Position numbers and translations under genes: made by a program. From Enterovibrio baiacu (GTDB taxonomy: Bacteria > Pseudomonadota > Gammaproteobacteria > Enterobacterales > Vibrionaceae), in contig NZ_SCHN01000007.1 in the NCBI RefSeq assembly GCF_004120195.1, forward strand, positions 186,001 to 250,000: a stretch of 64,000 nt of DNA. Direction: 5' to 3'. Numbering within the stretch: position 1 is the first letter of the stretch; every line of letters begins with the position of its first letter. Positions 10,038 to 18,366 of this stretch are shown here, piece after piece. The notes beneath the pieces were generated by a model. It searched no databases, was not told the DNA's origin, and was given only the letters and a program-made list of their open reading frames with translations.

Positions 10038-10874
10038 ATGATTAAAATTGGTCAGTTGAATACACTAACCGTGGTGAAAGAAGTCGATTTTGGTATTTTC
10101 GTCGATGGCGGCAGTGAATACGGAAACATTTTGTTGCCGAAACGCTATGTACCAAAAGACACTCAACTCGGTGATGAAATCGAAGTATTCATTTATTTTG
10201 ACTCTGAAGACGACATTATCGCGACGACAGAAACACCTTTGGCGCACGTTGGTCAGTTCGCAAAACTGAACTGCATCAATACGACGCCCGTCGGTGCGTT
10301 TTTAAACTGGGGTTTGCCGAAAGACTTGCTGGTGCCGTTCAGTGAGCAGCGCATGCGAATGCAAGAAAACCATTCGTACCTTGTTTATCTGTACTTGGAT
10401 AATGCATCAGGCCGCATTGTTGGCTCAACCAAGTTCAACAAGTTCCTTGATAAAACACCAGCGCGTTACAAACTGGGCGAGCAGGTACATATCACTGTCG
10501 TTGAGCAAACGGATCTGGGCTACAAGTGTGCTATTAACGATAGCCACTGGGGTTTGATCTTCAAAACGGAAGCGTTTGGTAAGCTGTTTGTTGGTAAATC
10601 ACTGAAAGCCTTCATCAAGCAAATTCGTGAAGACGGTAAGATTGACCTGTCTTTGCAGAAATTGGGTAAGGGTAAAGTGGATGACCTGTCAGATAAAGTC
10701 ATTCGTACTCTCGAAATGAAAGGCGGTTTCCTGCCAGTCACCGACAAGAGCAGCCCTGCGGAAATCTTTGAGATCTTCCGTACGAGCAAGGCGACGTTCA
10801 AGAAAACCATTGGTGGTTTGTACAAAGAGCGCCGAATTCGCATTGAGTCTGACGGTATTTACTTGATCAAGTAA
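10038..10874 (+). CDS. cvfB: S1-like RNA-binding protein, CvfB/YitL family
   Basis: A 278-residue protein with tandem S1-like OB folds (MIKIGQLNTLTVVKEVDFGIFVDGG at the N terminus, IVGSTKFNKFLDKTP, then VEQTDLGYKCAINDSHWGLIF) and a C-terminal winged-helix segment (SPAEIFEIFRTSKATFKKTIGGLYKERRI). This is the CvfB/YitL family; in Staphylococcus CvfB is an RNA-binding virulence regulator. The start at 10038 matches family N termini; an upstream in-frame ATG at 9981 would add 19 basic residues and is not supported. It appears monocistronic, with a terminator downstream. What RNA it binds here is unknown. Confidence 0.88.
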   Translation: MIKIGQLNTLTVVKEVDFGIFVDGGSEYGNILLPKRYVPKDTQLGDEIEVFIYFDSEDDIIATTETPLAHVGQFAKLNCINTTPVGAFLNWGLPKDLLVPFSEQRMRMQENHSYLVYLYLDNASGRIVGSTKFNKFLDKTPARYKLGEQVHITVVEQTDLGYKCAINDSHWGLIFKTEAFGKLFVGKSLKAFIKQIREDGKIDLSLQKLGKGKVDDLSDKVIRTLEMKGGFLPVTDKSSPAEIFEIFRTSKATFKKTIGGLYKERRIRIESDGIYLIK

Positions 10875-10907
10875 CATCGGCTAACGATTGATTTAAGCAA
10901 CACTCAT

Positions 10908-10937
10908 ACAAAAGGAACCGAGAGGTTCCTTTTTTGT
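10908..10937 (+). terminator. Terminator after cvfB
   Basis: A stem of AAAGGAACC with GGTTCCTTT, loop GAGA, followed by a T-run, about 35 nt after the cvfB stop. Confidence 0.88.
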
Positions 10938-11102
10938 GTCTCTTTTTCAGGCAACGAAGTCTTATCTTTGACCTTGCAAACTGGGTCGTGTGAATTCGCT
11001 TATTACGATGCAGGTTGTAAGGCATACAAACCACGCGAGTTTGGCTAGGTATAAAACCTATAAAGCAATGCATGATCAGGCGAAGGACCGCCGAATAAAA
11101 AG

Positions 11103-11129
11103 AGCCCGGAACGATTCCTGTTCCGGGCT
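11103..11129 (-). terminator. Terminator for leftward rsmF transcript
   Basis: A perfect 10-bp stem (AGCCCGGAAC with GTTCCGGGCT) and a 7-nt loop. The T-run is on the minus strand, so it ends leftward transcription from rsmF, 120 nt past its stop. Confidence 0.8.
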
Positions 11130-11142
11130 TAGGGGAATGGCT

Positions 11143-11218
11143 CGTAAGAGCCTTGCGCTAACTGGTTTAAATGGAGATTTGTAACTCTTAAAAATTTAGC
11201 TTGTGCAAGGTTCTTACG
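11143..11218. other. Long-range hairpin in the rsmF 3' region
   Basis: The arms 11143-11156 (CGTAAGAGCCTTGC) and 11205-11218 (GCAAGGTTCTTACG) pair over 14 bp with one G.U pair and a 48-nt loop. The arms can extend inward through a second TAA/TTA pairing. The element lies between the rsmF stop and its terminator, so it would be part of the rsmF 3' UTR. Confidence 0.6.
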
Positions 11219-11248
11219 GCGTTTCATCATTGAGAAAATGAAAACTAA

Positions 11249-12682
11249 TCAATCAATAAATAAGTTCACATCTCTAACTAGTTCTCTTGGAAGACCATTT
11301 TTAATTCTATTGCCTACCCATTTGCCAATTCCGATCGGTTGGCCTCGGTAACATACAATCACTTCACCTTTTCCTGTGAGATCTTGTGGTCTAATATCTC
11401 GACCCATGTACCATTCTTTAGCATTTTCTGCCGACAGGTCGAGGCAGATGGCTTCTTTGCCCGTCGCCAATGCCATGACCGTCTCGTGTTGCCAGCGGTA
11501 ACCGTTCTTGTGCGACTCTGCCAACTTCAATCCAATGCGGTCGAACTTAATTTCTGGTAGCAACAGTTCTACGGCTTTCGGGAACAGCCATACTTCTTTG
11601 TCACGCAGCCACACGGTTGCGCTGCGCGGCACGACGATACCCAATGAAGACTCGACAGCCGTAATCACGTCGGCAGAGTCTTTGCGTGTCGCTGGTTTGA
11701 ATGGGAAGTTGCGCGGACGCTTTTTCACCATTTCGCTGTTCACATTTTCAATTTTTCGAACGCGAGCAACAAAGAAACCTTCGCTATCGAAGATTTGCGG
11801 GAATACGTGCAGGAAGCCTTCTTCCGTGCAGGCTTTTTCCGCCCCCTCGAACAAATGGTTCAAGGGCTCAAACTCAACCGCATCGCCAAAAGTGTCTTTT
11901 AGGAAATGACAAATGTGCTGGTTTTCTTCGTGGTTCAATGTGCAGGTTGAATACACTAGCGAGCCGCCGGCTTTTAGCGCGTGGAAGGCACTGACAATCA
12001 AGTCACGTTGTGTGTTGGCAATCTCAGTCACTGATTCAGGACTCCAGTTGCTCATGGCATCGGCATCTTTTCGAATCGTGCCTTCGCCAGAGCAGGGTGC
12101 ATCCAACAAGATGGCATCAAAGCTTTCTGGCAGCCAACCACCAAACACGCGACCATCAAAGTTTGTTAGCGCTGCATTGTAGACGCCACAACGAAGCAGG
12201 TTAGCGTGAAGCACCTTCACACGGCTTGCTGAATACTCGTTAGCAACGAGCACGCCTTGGTTATTTAATGCCGCAGCAATTTGGGTTGTTTTTGACCCTG
12301 GAGCAGCTGCCATGTCCAACACACGTTCCAGGTCGGTATTGTTCTCAAGTAGGGCGGTGACAGGTAGCATGGAGCTGGCTTCTTGAATATAGAAAAGCCC
12401 CGCCATGTGCTCTGCAGTGTTACCAAGCGGCACGGTATCGGCATTTTCTTCACGTTCAATCCAAAACCCGGTATCGCACCAAGGCACAGGCGATAATGCC
12501 CAACCTTTCTCTTGCGCGCGGATCTTAAAGTCTTCGACAGAGTTCTTGAGCGTGTTTACGCGAATGCTTCGGCGTAACGGGCGCTTACACGCGTCGATGA
12601 AATCGTCCATAGAAAGGTGAGATGGAAGGATTTGCTCAACTTGTTTTAGGAATAACTCTGGCAATTCGATGTTTGGATGCAC
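11249..12682 (-). CDS. rsmF: 16S rRNA (cytosine(1407)-C(5))-methyltransferase RsmF
   Basis: This 477-residue protein is an RsmF (YebU) homologue, a NOL1/NOP2/SUN methyltransferase that makes m5C1407 in 16S rRNA from S-adenosylmethionine. The SAM site is [16 protein letters not shown] (around residues 117-132). The two catalytic cysteine motifs are DAPCSGEG and STCTLN. The C-terminal region contains the PUA-like part ([24 protein letters not shown]). It lies downstream of letA-letB on the same strand, as yebU follows yebS-yebT in E. coli. A terminator between letB and rsmF suggests it has its own promoter. Confidence 0.95.
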   Translation of the reverse strand: MHPNIELPELFLKQVEQILPSHLSMDDFIDACKRPLRRSIRVNTLKNSVEDFKIRAQEKGWALSPVPWCDTGFWIEREENADTVPLGNTAEHMAGLFYIQEASSMLPVTALLENNTDLERVLDMAAAPGSKTTQIAAALNNQGVLVANEYSASRVKVLHANLLRCGVYNAALTNFDGRVFGGWLPESFDAILLDAPCSGEGTIRKDADAMSNWSPESVTEIANTQRDLIVSAFHALKAGGSLVYSTCTLNHEENQHICHFLKDTFGDAVEFEPLNHLFEGAEKACTEEGFLHVFPQIFDSEGFFVARVRKIENVNSEMVKKRPRNFPFKPATRKDSADVITAVESSLGIVVPRSATVWLRDKEVWLFPKAVELLLPEIKFDRIGLKLAESHKNGYRWQHETVMALATGKEAICLDLSAENAKEWYMGRDIRPQDLTGKGEVIVCYRGQPIGIGKWVGNRIKNGLPRELVRDVNLFID

Positions 12683-12771
12683 TTGAACGTGTCTCTTACT
12701 GAAATTTCTTGATGGCGAAGTGTAAAAGGAAAGCGCTGAAGACGCCAGATTCTCTCAACGCTAGGCAAAGA

Positions 12772-12805
12772 AAAAGCGCGATCCTTTATAAAGAATCGCG
12801 CTTTT
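12772..12805 (-). terminator. Terminator after letB
   Basis: A long near-perfect stem (AAAAGCGCGATCCTTT with AAAGAATCGCGCTTTT, one mismatch-type pair) with T-runs on the minus strand, 40 nt past the letB stop. Confidence 0.8.
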
Positions 12806-12844
12806 CGGGGCATTTGTGTTCGGTTTGAACTTGGCTCAGCCGTG

Positions 12845-15469
12845 TTAGAACTCAGGAATGGCTGTGCGCCATGATTCCCACTCAGACTTTGCTTCACGGT
12901 GTAGCAAGTAATGCTGATCAGAACGCGCTGGTGCGGCTAAGGCTTCGCCTTCAGGTGTTGCGAACGCGATGCCGCCTTTCAGGATGCTCTCAATGGTGCC
13001 ACTACGCACGGTCGCGCCGGTTAAGCCGATTGAAACATCCACACCAGAACGGTTCCAGAATACTGTGTTGTTGCGAACCAAATGTTTGTAATCATCACTG
13101 ATCTTCACTTCAATCAGGACGCGGTCAGCGAAACGGCCAAGACGCACATCGGTGACGGTACCTACCTCAAAGTCGCGGAATAGAATCGGGGTTCCCACGT
13201 TCACAGAGCCACGATTTTCGCTCTCTAGAACCAGTGTCAGGCCGCCTTTGTATTCCGCAGCGTTGTGAAGCTGGAATTCTTCACGTAGCTTGCCATTGCC
13301 CGGTACGACGGAAATATACGCGCCAAACAGAGAATCCAAGTTCTCGGTTTTGGTTAGGCTCAATGTAGGCTGCGCTACCCAAAAATAACTCGTCGCTTTA
13401 GCCAGTTTGCTTGAATACTCAGGGTACAAAATGGCATTTACGATCACGCCTTCATATTGGAAGGCAGGGGAGAGATCTGTCACTTCACCAACATCAACGC
13501 CTTGATAGCGGATCTTGCTACCTGCCGAGAGGCCATTGGCTTCGTCTGCAGTAAAGGCGATTTTTAGCCCGTAGTTTTGTGCATCTGTCAGACTGTCGTA
13601 TAGCTTCCAATGACGGCCATTTTTGTTGTCGATACCTTGAATGTCGCCAAACGAAATACCGCCAGATACGATAGATTTCAACGAACCTGTATCGATATGT
13701 ACGCCAGACAAGCTCGCTTTAATGTCGACACCTGATTGGTTCCAAAACACGGTTTTGTCTGTGATCAGGTGGTGGTATCGATTCTCGATTTTTACCTGAA
13801 CTTCGACGCTGTTTTTTGCCAATTGGAAACCTTCGACTTTGCCGACGGTGAAGTTCTTATACATCACGGGGCTGCCTTCGGACACTGACGGCAGTTTTGC
13901 AGCAATAAGGGTTAGCGTTCGATAGCCCTTTAAGCTGTCTTTCGCGTTTCGCGCTTGGATTTCAGATTTAAAGAGGGTGTAGTTATCGCGGACTTTCGCT
14001 TCACCTTCGCTGGTAAAGCTAATGGCTGGCTCCGCCATTTGCGCGACAGCTGGCACAATAAACTCAACACCTTCTGAGGTGATTTGGCCTGTTACACCGC
14101 CAACGATGAAGAAGCGTGTCTGACTCTTCACCAGATGTTTGTATTGCGGGTCGATAATGACCTCGAGGCTGACTGAACCGTCATTCAACGCTGTTTTGTT
14201 CACGAAGCCCACTTGCATGCCACGGTAAAGGATCTTGGTATTTCGCCCCAAACCCCACGCGTTGTCGGCACTTAACGACACGGTCAGTGCGCGAGGATCC
14301 GCAGCCATGATGGAATCTGTACTTTTCGCACTGAACGTATGCGTTTCTTTGCCATCGCCCGGGGTGATAGACAGGGTGTTCCCTGTAAACAAATTCGGCA
14401 GATTTTTCAGACCATCGAAATTGAGTTGCGGGGCTTCAATGATGAACTCACTGTTGCTCTTTAATATCCATGCCATCGCAGGATCAATGTTGGCTTTCGC
14501 AATGGTGCCCGTGAAATCTTTATTGAATGAGATATCGTTCAAGCGCCCGACTTCTAGCCCTTGATAGACGATAGGGGCCTCAGGGTTTTTGATGTTGTGG
14601 TTCGCAGGCAAGTCGATAGTGATCGGAATGCCGCGGTCTGTGTCGTTAATAGAGCTGTACAGTTGGAATGTTGTCATGTCAGGTGCTTGTGGTGCTCCCA
14701 TTGGCGAATCAAACGCCACACCGCCAGCGAGAACAGAAGCGAGGTTTTCAACTTTGACATCGACACCCGATAACGACACATCGGCACTCACGCCACTCAC
14801 ATTCCAAAAGCGCGACTTTTCCGTTACCAAGCTCGCGTGCTCTTTCTTCACTTTGAGCGACACTTTCACGCGGGTTTTGTCTTTGGTTAAACGGTAGTCA
14901 TAGACTTCGCCAACGCGTATTTTTTTGTAATACACGCCAGAACCGATGCTCAATGATCCTAAATCGGGTGCTTCAAGCACAACGTGCATGCTGTCGTCAT
15001 CAAAGGCAACAGGTGGCGCTTCTTCCGCTGCAACAAATCGTGTTCTCGAATCGCCAGCGCCCGGAAATACCGCGATATAGTTACCTGAAACCAGCGCATC
15101 GAGTCCGCTTATACCTGTGATAGAGGCTTTGGGTTTAACCACCCAAAACACCGTGTCCTCTTTAAGGATCTTCGTCGCTTCGGGGTAAATATCAGCTTCT
15201 GCTGTGATGCTTTGCAGGTCATCCGCCAGATTGATTTTGCGGATCATACCTACTTCCAAGCCTTGATAACGGATGGTGGTTCTTCCTGCTTCAATCCCTT
15301 GTGCATCGGTAAATTGAATTTCAATGCGTTCGCCAGCTTCACTGACCGAACGATAGAGAAGCCAACCCGCTAACAAGAAAGCAAGGGCGGTAAAAATCCA
15401 CAAAGGGGAGATCCCTCTGTCTTTTTTAATCGTCGGCTCTTTGATTTGAGGTTGTTCAACGTTGCTCAT
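12845..15469 (-). CDS. letB: LetB (YebT) seven-MCE-domain lipid transport protein
   Basis: An 874-residue protein almost identical in length to E. coli LetB (877). A single N-terminal membrane anchor (about residues 22-40, ISPLWIFTALAFLLAGWLLY) is followed by seven MCE domains. I count seven copies of the MCE core motif, for example YQGLEVGMI, YKKIRVGEV, YQGLEVGRL, YRGMQVGFV, YKNFTVGKV, YQGVDVGEV and FRDFEVGTV. LetB hexamers stack into a hydrophobic tunnel spanning the periplasm and are thought to move phospholipids between the membranes. The gene overlaps letA by 14 nt (start 15469 lies inside letA), indicating translational coupling. Confidence 0.96.
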   Translation of the reverse strand: MSNVEQPQIKEPTIKKDRGISPLWIFTALAFLLAGWLLYRSVSEAGERIEIQFTDAQGIEAGRTTIRYQGLEVGMIRKINLADDLQSITAEADIYPEATKILKEDTVFWVVKPKASITGISGLDALVSGNYIAVFPGAGDSRTRFVAAEEAPPVAFDDDSMHVVLEAPDLGSLSIGSGVYYKKIRVGEVYDYRLTKDKTRVKVSLKVKKEHASLVTEKSRFWNVSGVSADVSLSGVDVKVENLASVLAGGVAFDSPMGAPQAPDMTTFQLYSSINDTDRGIPITIDLPANHNIKNPEAPIVYQGLEVGRLNDISFNKDFTGTIAKANIDPAMAWILKSNSEFIIEAPQLNFDGLKNLPNLFTGNTLSITPGDGKETHTFSAKSTDSIMAADPRALTVSLSADNAWGLGRNTKILYRGMQVGFVNKTALNDGSVSLEVIIDPQYKHLVKSQTRFFIVGGVTGQITSEGVEFIVPAVAQMAEPAISFTSEGEAKVRDNYTLFKSEIQARNAKDSLKGYRTLTLIAAKLPSVSEGSPVMYKNFTVGKVEGFQLAKNSVEVQVKIENRYHHLITDKTVFWNQSGVDIKASLSGVHIDTGSLKSIVSGGISFGDIQGIDNKNGRHWKLYDSLTDAQNYGLKIAFTADEANGLSAGSKIRYQGVDVGEVTDLSPAFQYEGVIVNAILYPEYSSKLAKATSYFWVAQPTLSLTKTENLDSLFGAYISVVPGNGKLREEFQLHNAAEYKGGLTLVLESENRGSVNVGTPILFRDFEVGTVTDVRLGRFADRVLIEVKISDDYKHLVRNNTVFWNRSGVDVSIGLTGATVRSGTIESILKGGIAFATPEGEALAAPARSDQHYLLHREAKSEWESWRTAIPEF

Positions 15470-16697
15470 ATTTATCCCAAATAAGACGAGAATCGAGGCT
15501 TTCAGCTGCGATCATGGTAAGCACCACAACTAAGCCAAAGGCAATAGCACCGGGGCCGGGTGTAAAATCGAGAAGGCGTCCACGGTCGATAAGGGACATC
15601 ATGATGGCGATAACGCACAAATCCATGACGGACCATTTACCAATCCATTTAACGAAACGGTACATTTTCATCCGTTGCTTACGGCCTGACTCCACTTTGA
15701 GGTGAATGCAAACGAGGATGTAAGCAAGGCTGACAATTTTCGCGACCGGCACAATGATACTGGCGGTAAAAATGATAATGGCGATGCCATACATGCCTGT
15801 TTTAATCAGGTGTGCAACGCCGGAAAAAATGGTGTCTTCTAATCGTTTGCCGTTCGTGAGCAAAATCGAAATAGCGAAAAAGTTCGCGGGGAAGATGAAA
15901 ATTGTGGCAGCGATTAAACATGCCCATGTTTTCTGAATACTTTGGAAGATACGCCTTTCAAGCTTTGCACCACAGCGAGCGCAATGCGTGTGCGCTGCAT
16001 CTTGTGCGAGACCGCAGTGCTTGCACCCAATCATGTGCTCATCATCCAGTGTGAGTGTGGTTTGGGGTTGGCTTTTAGCATTATTCATCAACTCTGCTTT
16101 GGCAGAATAGGCGTCCCAATAACGCTTGGGGGATACGCGAGAAAGCAAAGCCGCCATTAGGATCTGAAGTAGCACAAAGCTAAAGAGGCCACGGCCGACC
16201 GAAATTTCGGCGATGTCAGCGACTTTGAAGCCTGCAATGCCAAGGCTGACAAGAAACACATCAACCATAACCCAGTGTCTAATGAGCTTTAACACATACG
16301 TGGTGTAGTAGAGACTTTTCGCGTGCTGATAGTGAAGTGCGACATTTGATAGCAAAATCGACAAAAGGAAGACGAACGGCGAAAACACGGTGCAGAACAG
16401 CACCAACAGACCAACAAATGGAAAGGTGGAAAGCAGGATAACAGCGCCACTTCCAACCGTGGTCGATAAGTTAACGCCAATCAGTTCAATGCTGATCAAA
16501 GGAAATAACTGCGCGGGAAAGAACAGCGCTAGTGCGGCAAGCGCTAGCGCGATTTCACCAGAAAAACTGAGTGACGTATTTTTAGCCACCCGTGAGCCAC
16601 ACCCAGGGCAGCATGCGCTGTAGCCTCGTGCTACAGACACGTTATGTAATATCAAGTCACAAGATGTGCATCGCAGCACGCGCATGGCTGATTCCAC
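15456..16697 (-). CDS. letA: LetA (YebS/PqiA family) membrane partner of LetB
   Basis: A 413-residue polytopic inner-membrane protein of the PqiA/LetA family. It has two related halves, each preceded by a zinc-ribbon: CTSCDLILHNVSVARGYSACCPGCG near the N terminus and CKHCGLAQDAAHTHCARCG in the middle. Each half carries several strongly hydrophobic helices (for example ALALAALALFFPAQLFPLI and AIIIFTASIIVPVAKIVSLA). LetA partners LetB in the envelope transport system. It is first in the operon; the upstream region holds two overlapping palindromes that may be operators. Confidence 0.95.
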   Translation of the reverse strand: MESAMRVLRCTSCDLILHNVSVARGYSACCPGCGSRVAKNTSLSFSGEIALALAALALFFPAQLFPLISIELIGVNLSTTVGSGAVILLSTFPFVGLLVLFCTVFSPFVFLLSILLSNVALHYQHAKSLYYTTYVLKLIRHWVMVDVFLVSLGIAGFKVADIAEISVGRGLFSFVLLQILMAALLSRVSPKRYWDAYSAKAELMNNAKSQPQTTLTLDDEHMIGCKHCGLAQDAAHTHCARCGAKLERRIFQSIQKTWACLIAATIFIFPANFFAISILLTNGKRLEDTIFSGVAHLIKTGMYGIAIIIFTASIIVPVAKIVSLAYILVCIHLKVESGRKQRMKMYRFVKWIGKWSVMDLCVIAIMMSLIDRGRLLDFTPGPGAIAFGLVVVLTMIAAESLDSRLIWDKYEQR

Positions 16698-17118
16698 CTC
16701 ATAAGGTTGCGAGTTTTTCCTGATTGGGAATTCAAGCTGTACAGCTTAGTATACTAAGTGTTGAGTCTGACAGACGCCGATGCGTGTTCATATTCAAGAC
16801 AGCATCATCTCAAAAGCGAAAGCATCATAAACTTTCTCGCCCGCTCAGGACATGAAATTATGCATAAAACGCAGATATCTCAATGAATTTGTTCAATTCT
16901 TGGGCGATCATTTTCAGTGTTAATGCATGACGCTGAATTCATTATCTTCACTAAAGATACAAACGTCTGGCGTTTAGCCACATAACTTTCATGATTTCAT
17001 CAAGATAAATTCGTAACCATCTTGAAGCAGTCTGGACTTTTTTGGGCAATTTCACTATTGAACCTCAGATAAATACATTATACGGTTACCGCCTCCTTCA
17101 TACGGATGCTGTAAATCA
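16698..17118. other. Divergent intergenic region letA / msrC
   Basis: A 421-bp AT-rich region between divergent genes with no open frame worth calling. It contains the palindromes AAGCTGTACAGCTT (16734-16747) and CTTAGTATACTAAG (16745-16758), which share three bases and sit about 40-60 nt upstream of letA. The remainder presumably contains the msrC promoter; I see no well-matched -35/-10 pair there. Confidence 0.5.
16734..16758. promoter_or_regulatory. Two overlapping perfect palindromes upstream of letA
   Basis: Two perfect 14-bp palindromes (AAGCTGTACAGCTT and CTTAGTATACTAAG) overlap by three bases, 37-61 nt upstream of the letA start. They look like operator half-site pairs for a dimeric repressor. 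No known consensus was recognised. Confidence 0.4.
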
Positions 17119-17577
17119 ATGGAAAACAAAACCGCGTTCTACCACCTTCTTACTCGTCAAGCTGTCGCGTTGATCGAAGGGGAACCCAACTTGATTGCAA
17201 ACCTTGCCAATGTCAGTGCACTGCTTTTTCAAGAGCTCGAATGCATAAACTGGGCAGGTTTTTACCTCGATGATGGCAACGAATTGGTGTTGGGTCCGTT
17301 TCAAGGTAAGCCAGCTTGTGTGCGTATTCCTTATGGAAAAGGCGTTTGCGGTACTGCGTTCAGTCAGGATTCTGTCCTACGTATAGAAGATGTGCACTTA
17401 TTTGAAGGGCATATCGCATGTGATGCAGCCAGTAATTCAGAAGTTGTTTTACCGTTATATGTGAAGGGTAAACTTGTTGGTGTTTTGGATATAGATAGTC
17501 CAGAAAAAGCAAGATTTGATGTGCATGATGAAACCGGACTCACTTTATTGGTCAATGAATTGCAAAAACACCTCTAA
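17119..17577 (+). CDS. msrC: Free methionine-(R)-sulfoxide reductase (fRMsr)
   Basis: A 152-residue single GAF-domain protein, the YebR/MsrC family, that reduces free methionine-R-sulfoxide with thioredoxin. The three conserved cysteines appear in order in GKPACVRIPYGKGVCG and EGHIACDAAS; the downstream VLDIDSPEKARF segment is also typical. The start ATG at 17119 fits the family N terminus. The order msrC-proQ-prc on one strand, with letA-letB-rsmF divergent, copies the E. coli yebR-proQ-prc / yebS-yebT-yebU arrangement. Confidence 0.94.
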   Translation: MENKTAFYHLLTRQAVALIEGEPNLIANLANVSALLFQELECINWAGFYLDDGNELVLGPFQGKPACVRIPYGKGVCGTAFSQDSVLRIEDVHLFEGHIACDAASNSEVVLPLYVKGKLVGVLDIDSPEKARFDVHDETGLTLLVNELQKHL

Positions 17578-17691
17578 ATTTAAGGTTCTCTGTGGTTTTT
17601 CGCACTCAGGTATCTATAATACGCAGCACTTATTTTGTTAACTCGTACACAATCTCTATTGTCGCCATCGCGCAAAGAGACAGGAAGAAAA

Positions 17692-18348
17692 ATGGAAAAC
17701 ACTGAAAAACTGGCCAACAGCAAACAAGTTATTGCATATATCGCTGAGCGTTTCCCGAACTGTTTCACTCTTGAAGGTGAAGCGCGTCCTCTGAAAATCG
17801 GCATTTTCCAAGACTTGTCTGAACGTCTTGCTGATGATCCAAAGGTCAGTAAAACCCAACTTCGTGCCGCGCTGCGTCAATACACGTCTTCCTGGCGTTA
17901 CCTATATGGCGCAAAAGAAGGTGCTGTTCGCGTTGATCTAGACGGTGGTGATTGTGGCGCACTTGAGCAAGAGCACATTGAGCATGCTCAAACTGCGTTG
18001 GCTGAAAGCAAAGCGAGAGCTGCTGAGCGTCGTAAAGAGCAAGCTGCGAAACAAGGTGACAAAAAGTCTAACGCGAAAGACAAAAAATCACCAAAAGCAA
18101 ATAAATCAACGGCTAACCAAGCAAAATCTCGACCAGCCAAGGCAAAAAATACTAAGCTTACTAAGAAGCCAGTTGAGCCACGTCGTGAACTCAACGCCGA
18201 AGATATTGTCGTAGGTAAGGACGTTAACGTTAATATGGGTAATGGCAACATGCCCGCTACGATTGTAGAACTTAATAAGGACGAGGTTCGCGTACGTTTA
18301 AGCAATGGTCTAACCATGCTCGTTAAAGCGGAGCACCTCAGTTCATAA
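17692..18348 (+). CDS. proQ: RNA chaperone ProQ
   Basis: A 218-residue ProQ. The N-terminal FinO-like domain (about residues 5-120, with the [13 protein letters not shown] and [10 protein letters not shown] segments) binds structured small RNAs and mRNA 3' ends. A Lys/Ala-rich disordered linker (about 125-170) and a C-terminal Tudor-like domain ([41 protein letters not shown]) follow. The start at 17692 is preceded by AGGAAG at good spacing. It is likely cotranscribed with prc, which begins 19 nt later. Confidence 0.96.
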   Translation: MENTEKLANSKQVIAYIAERFPNCFTLEGEARPLKIGIFQDLSERLADDPKVSKTQLRAALRQYTSSWRYLYGAKEGAVRVDLDGGDCGALEQEHIEHAQTALAESKARAAERRKEQAAKQGDKKSNAKDKKSPKANKSTANQAKSRPAKAKNTKLTKKPVEPRRELNAEDIVVGKDVNVNMGNGNMPATIVELNKDEVRVRLSNGLTMLVKAEHLSS

Positions 18349-18366
18349 AGGGAGAACCCTCGACGC

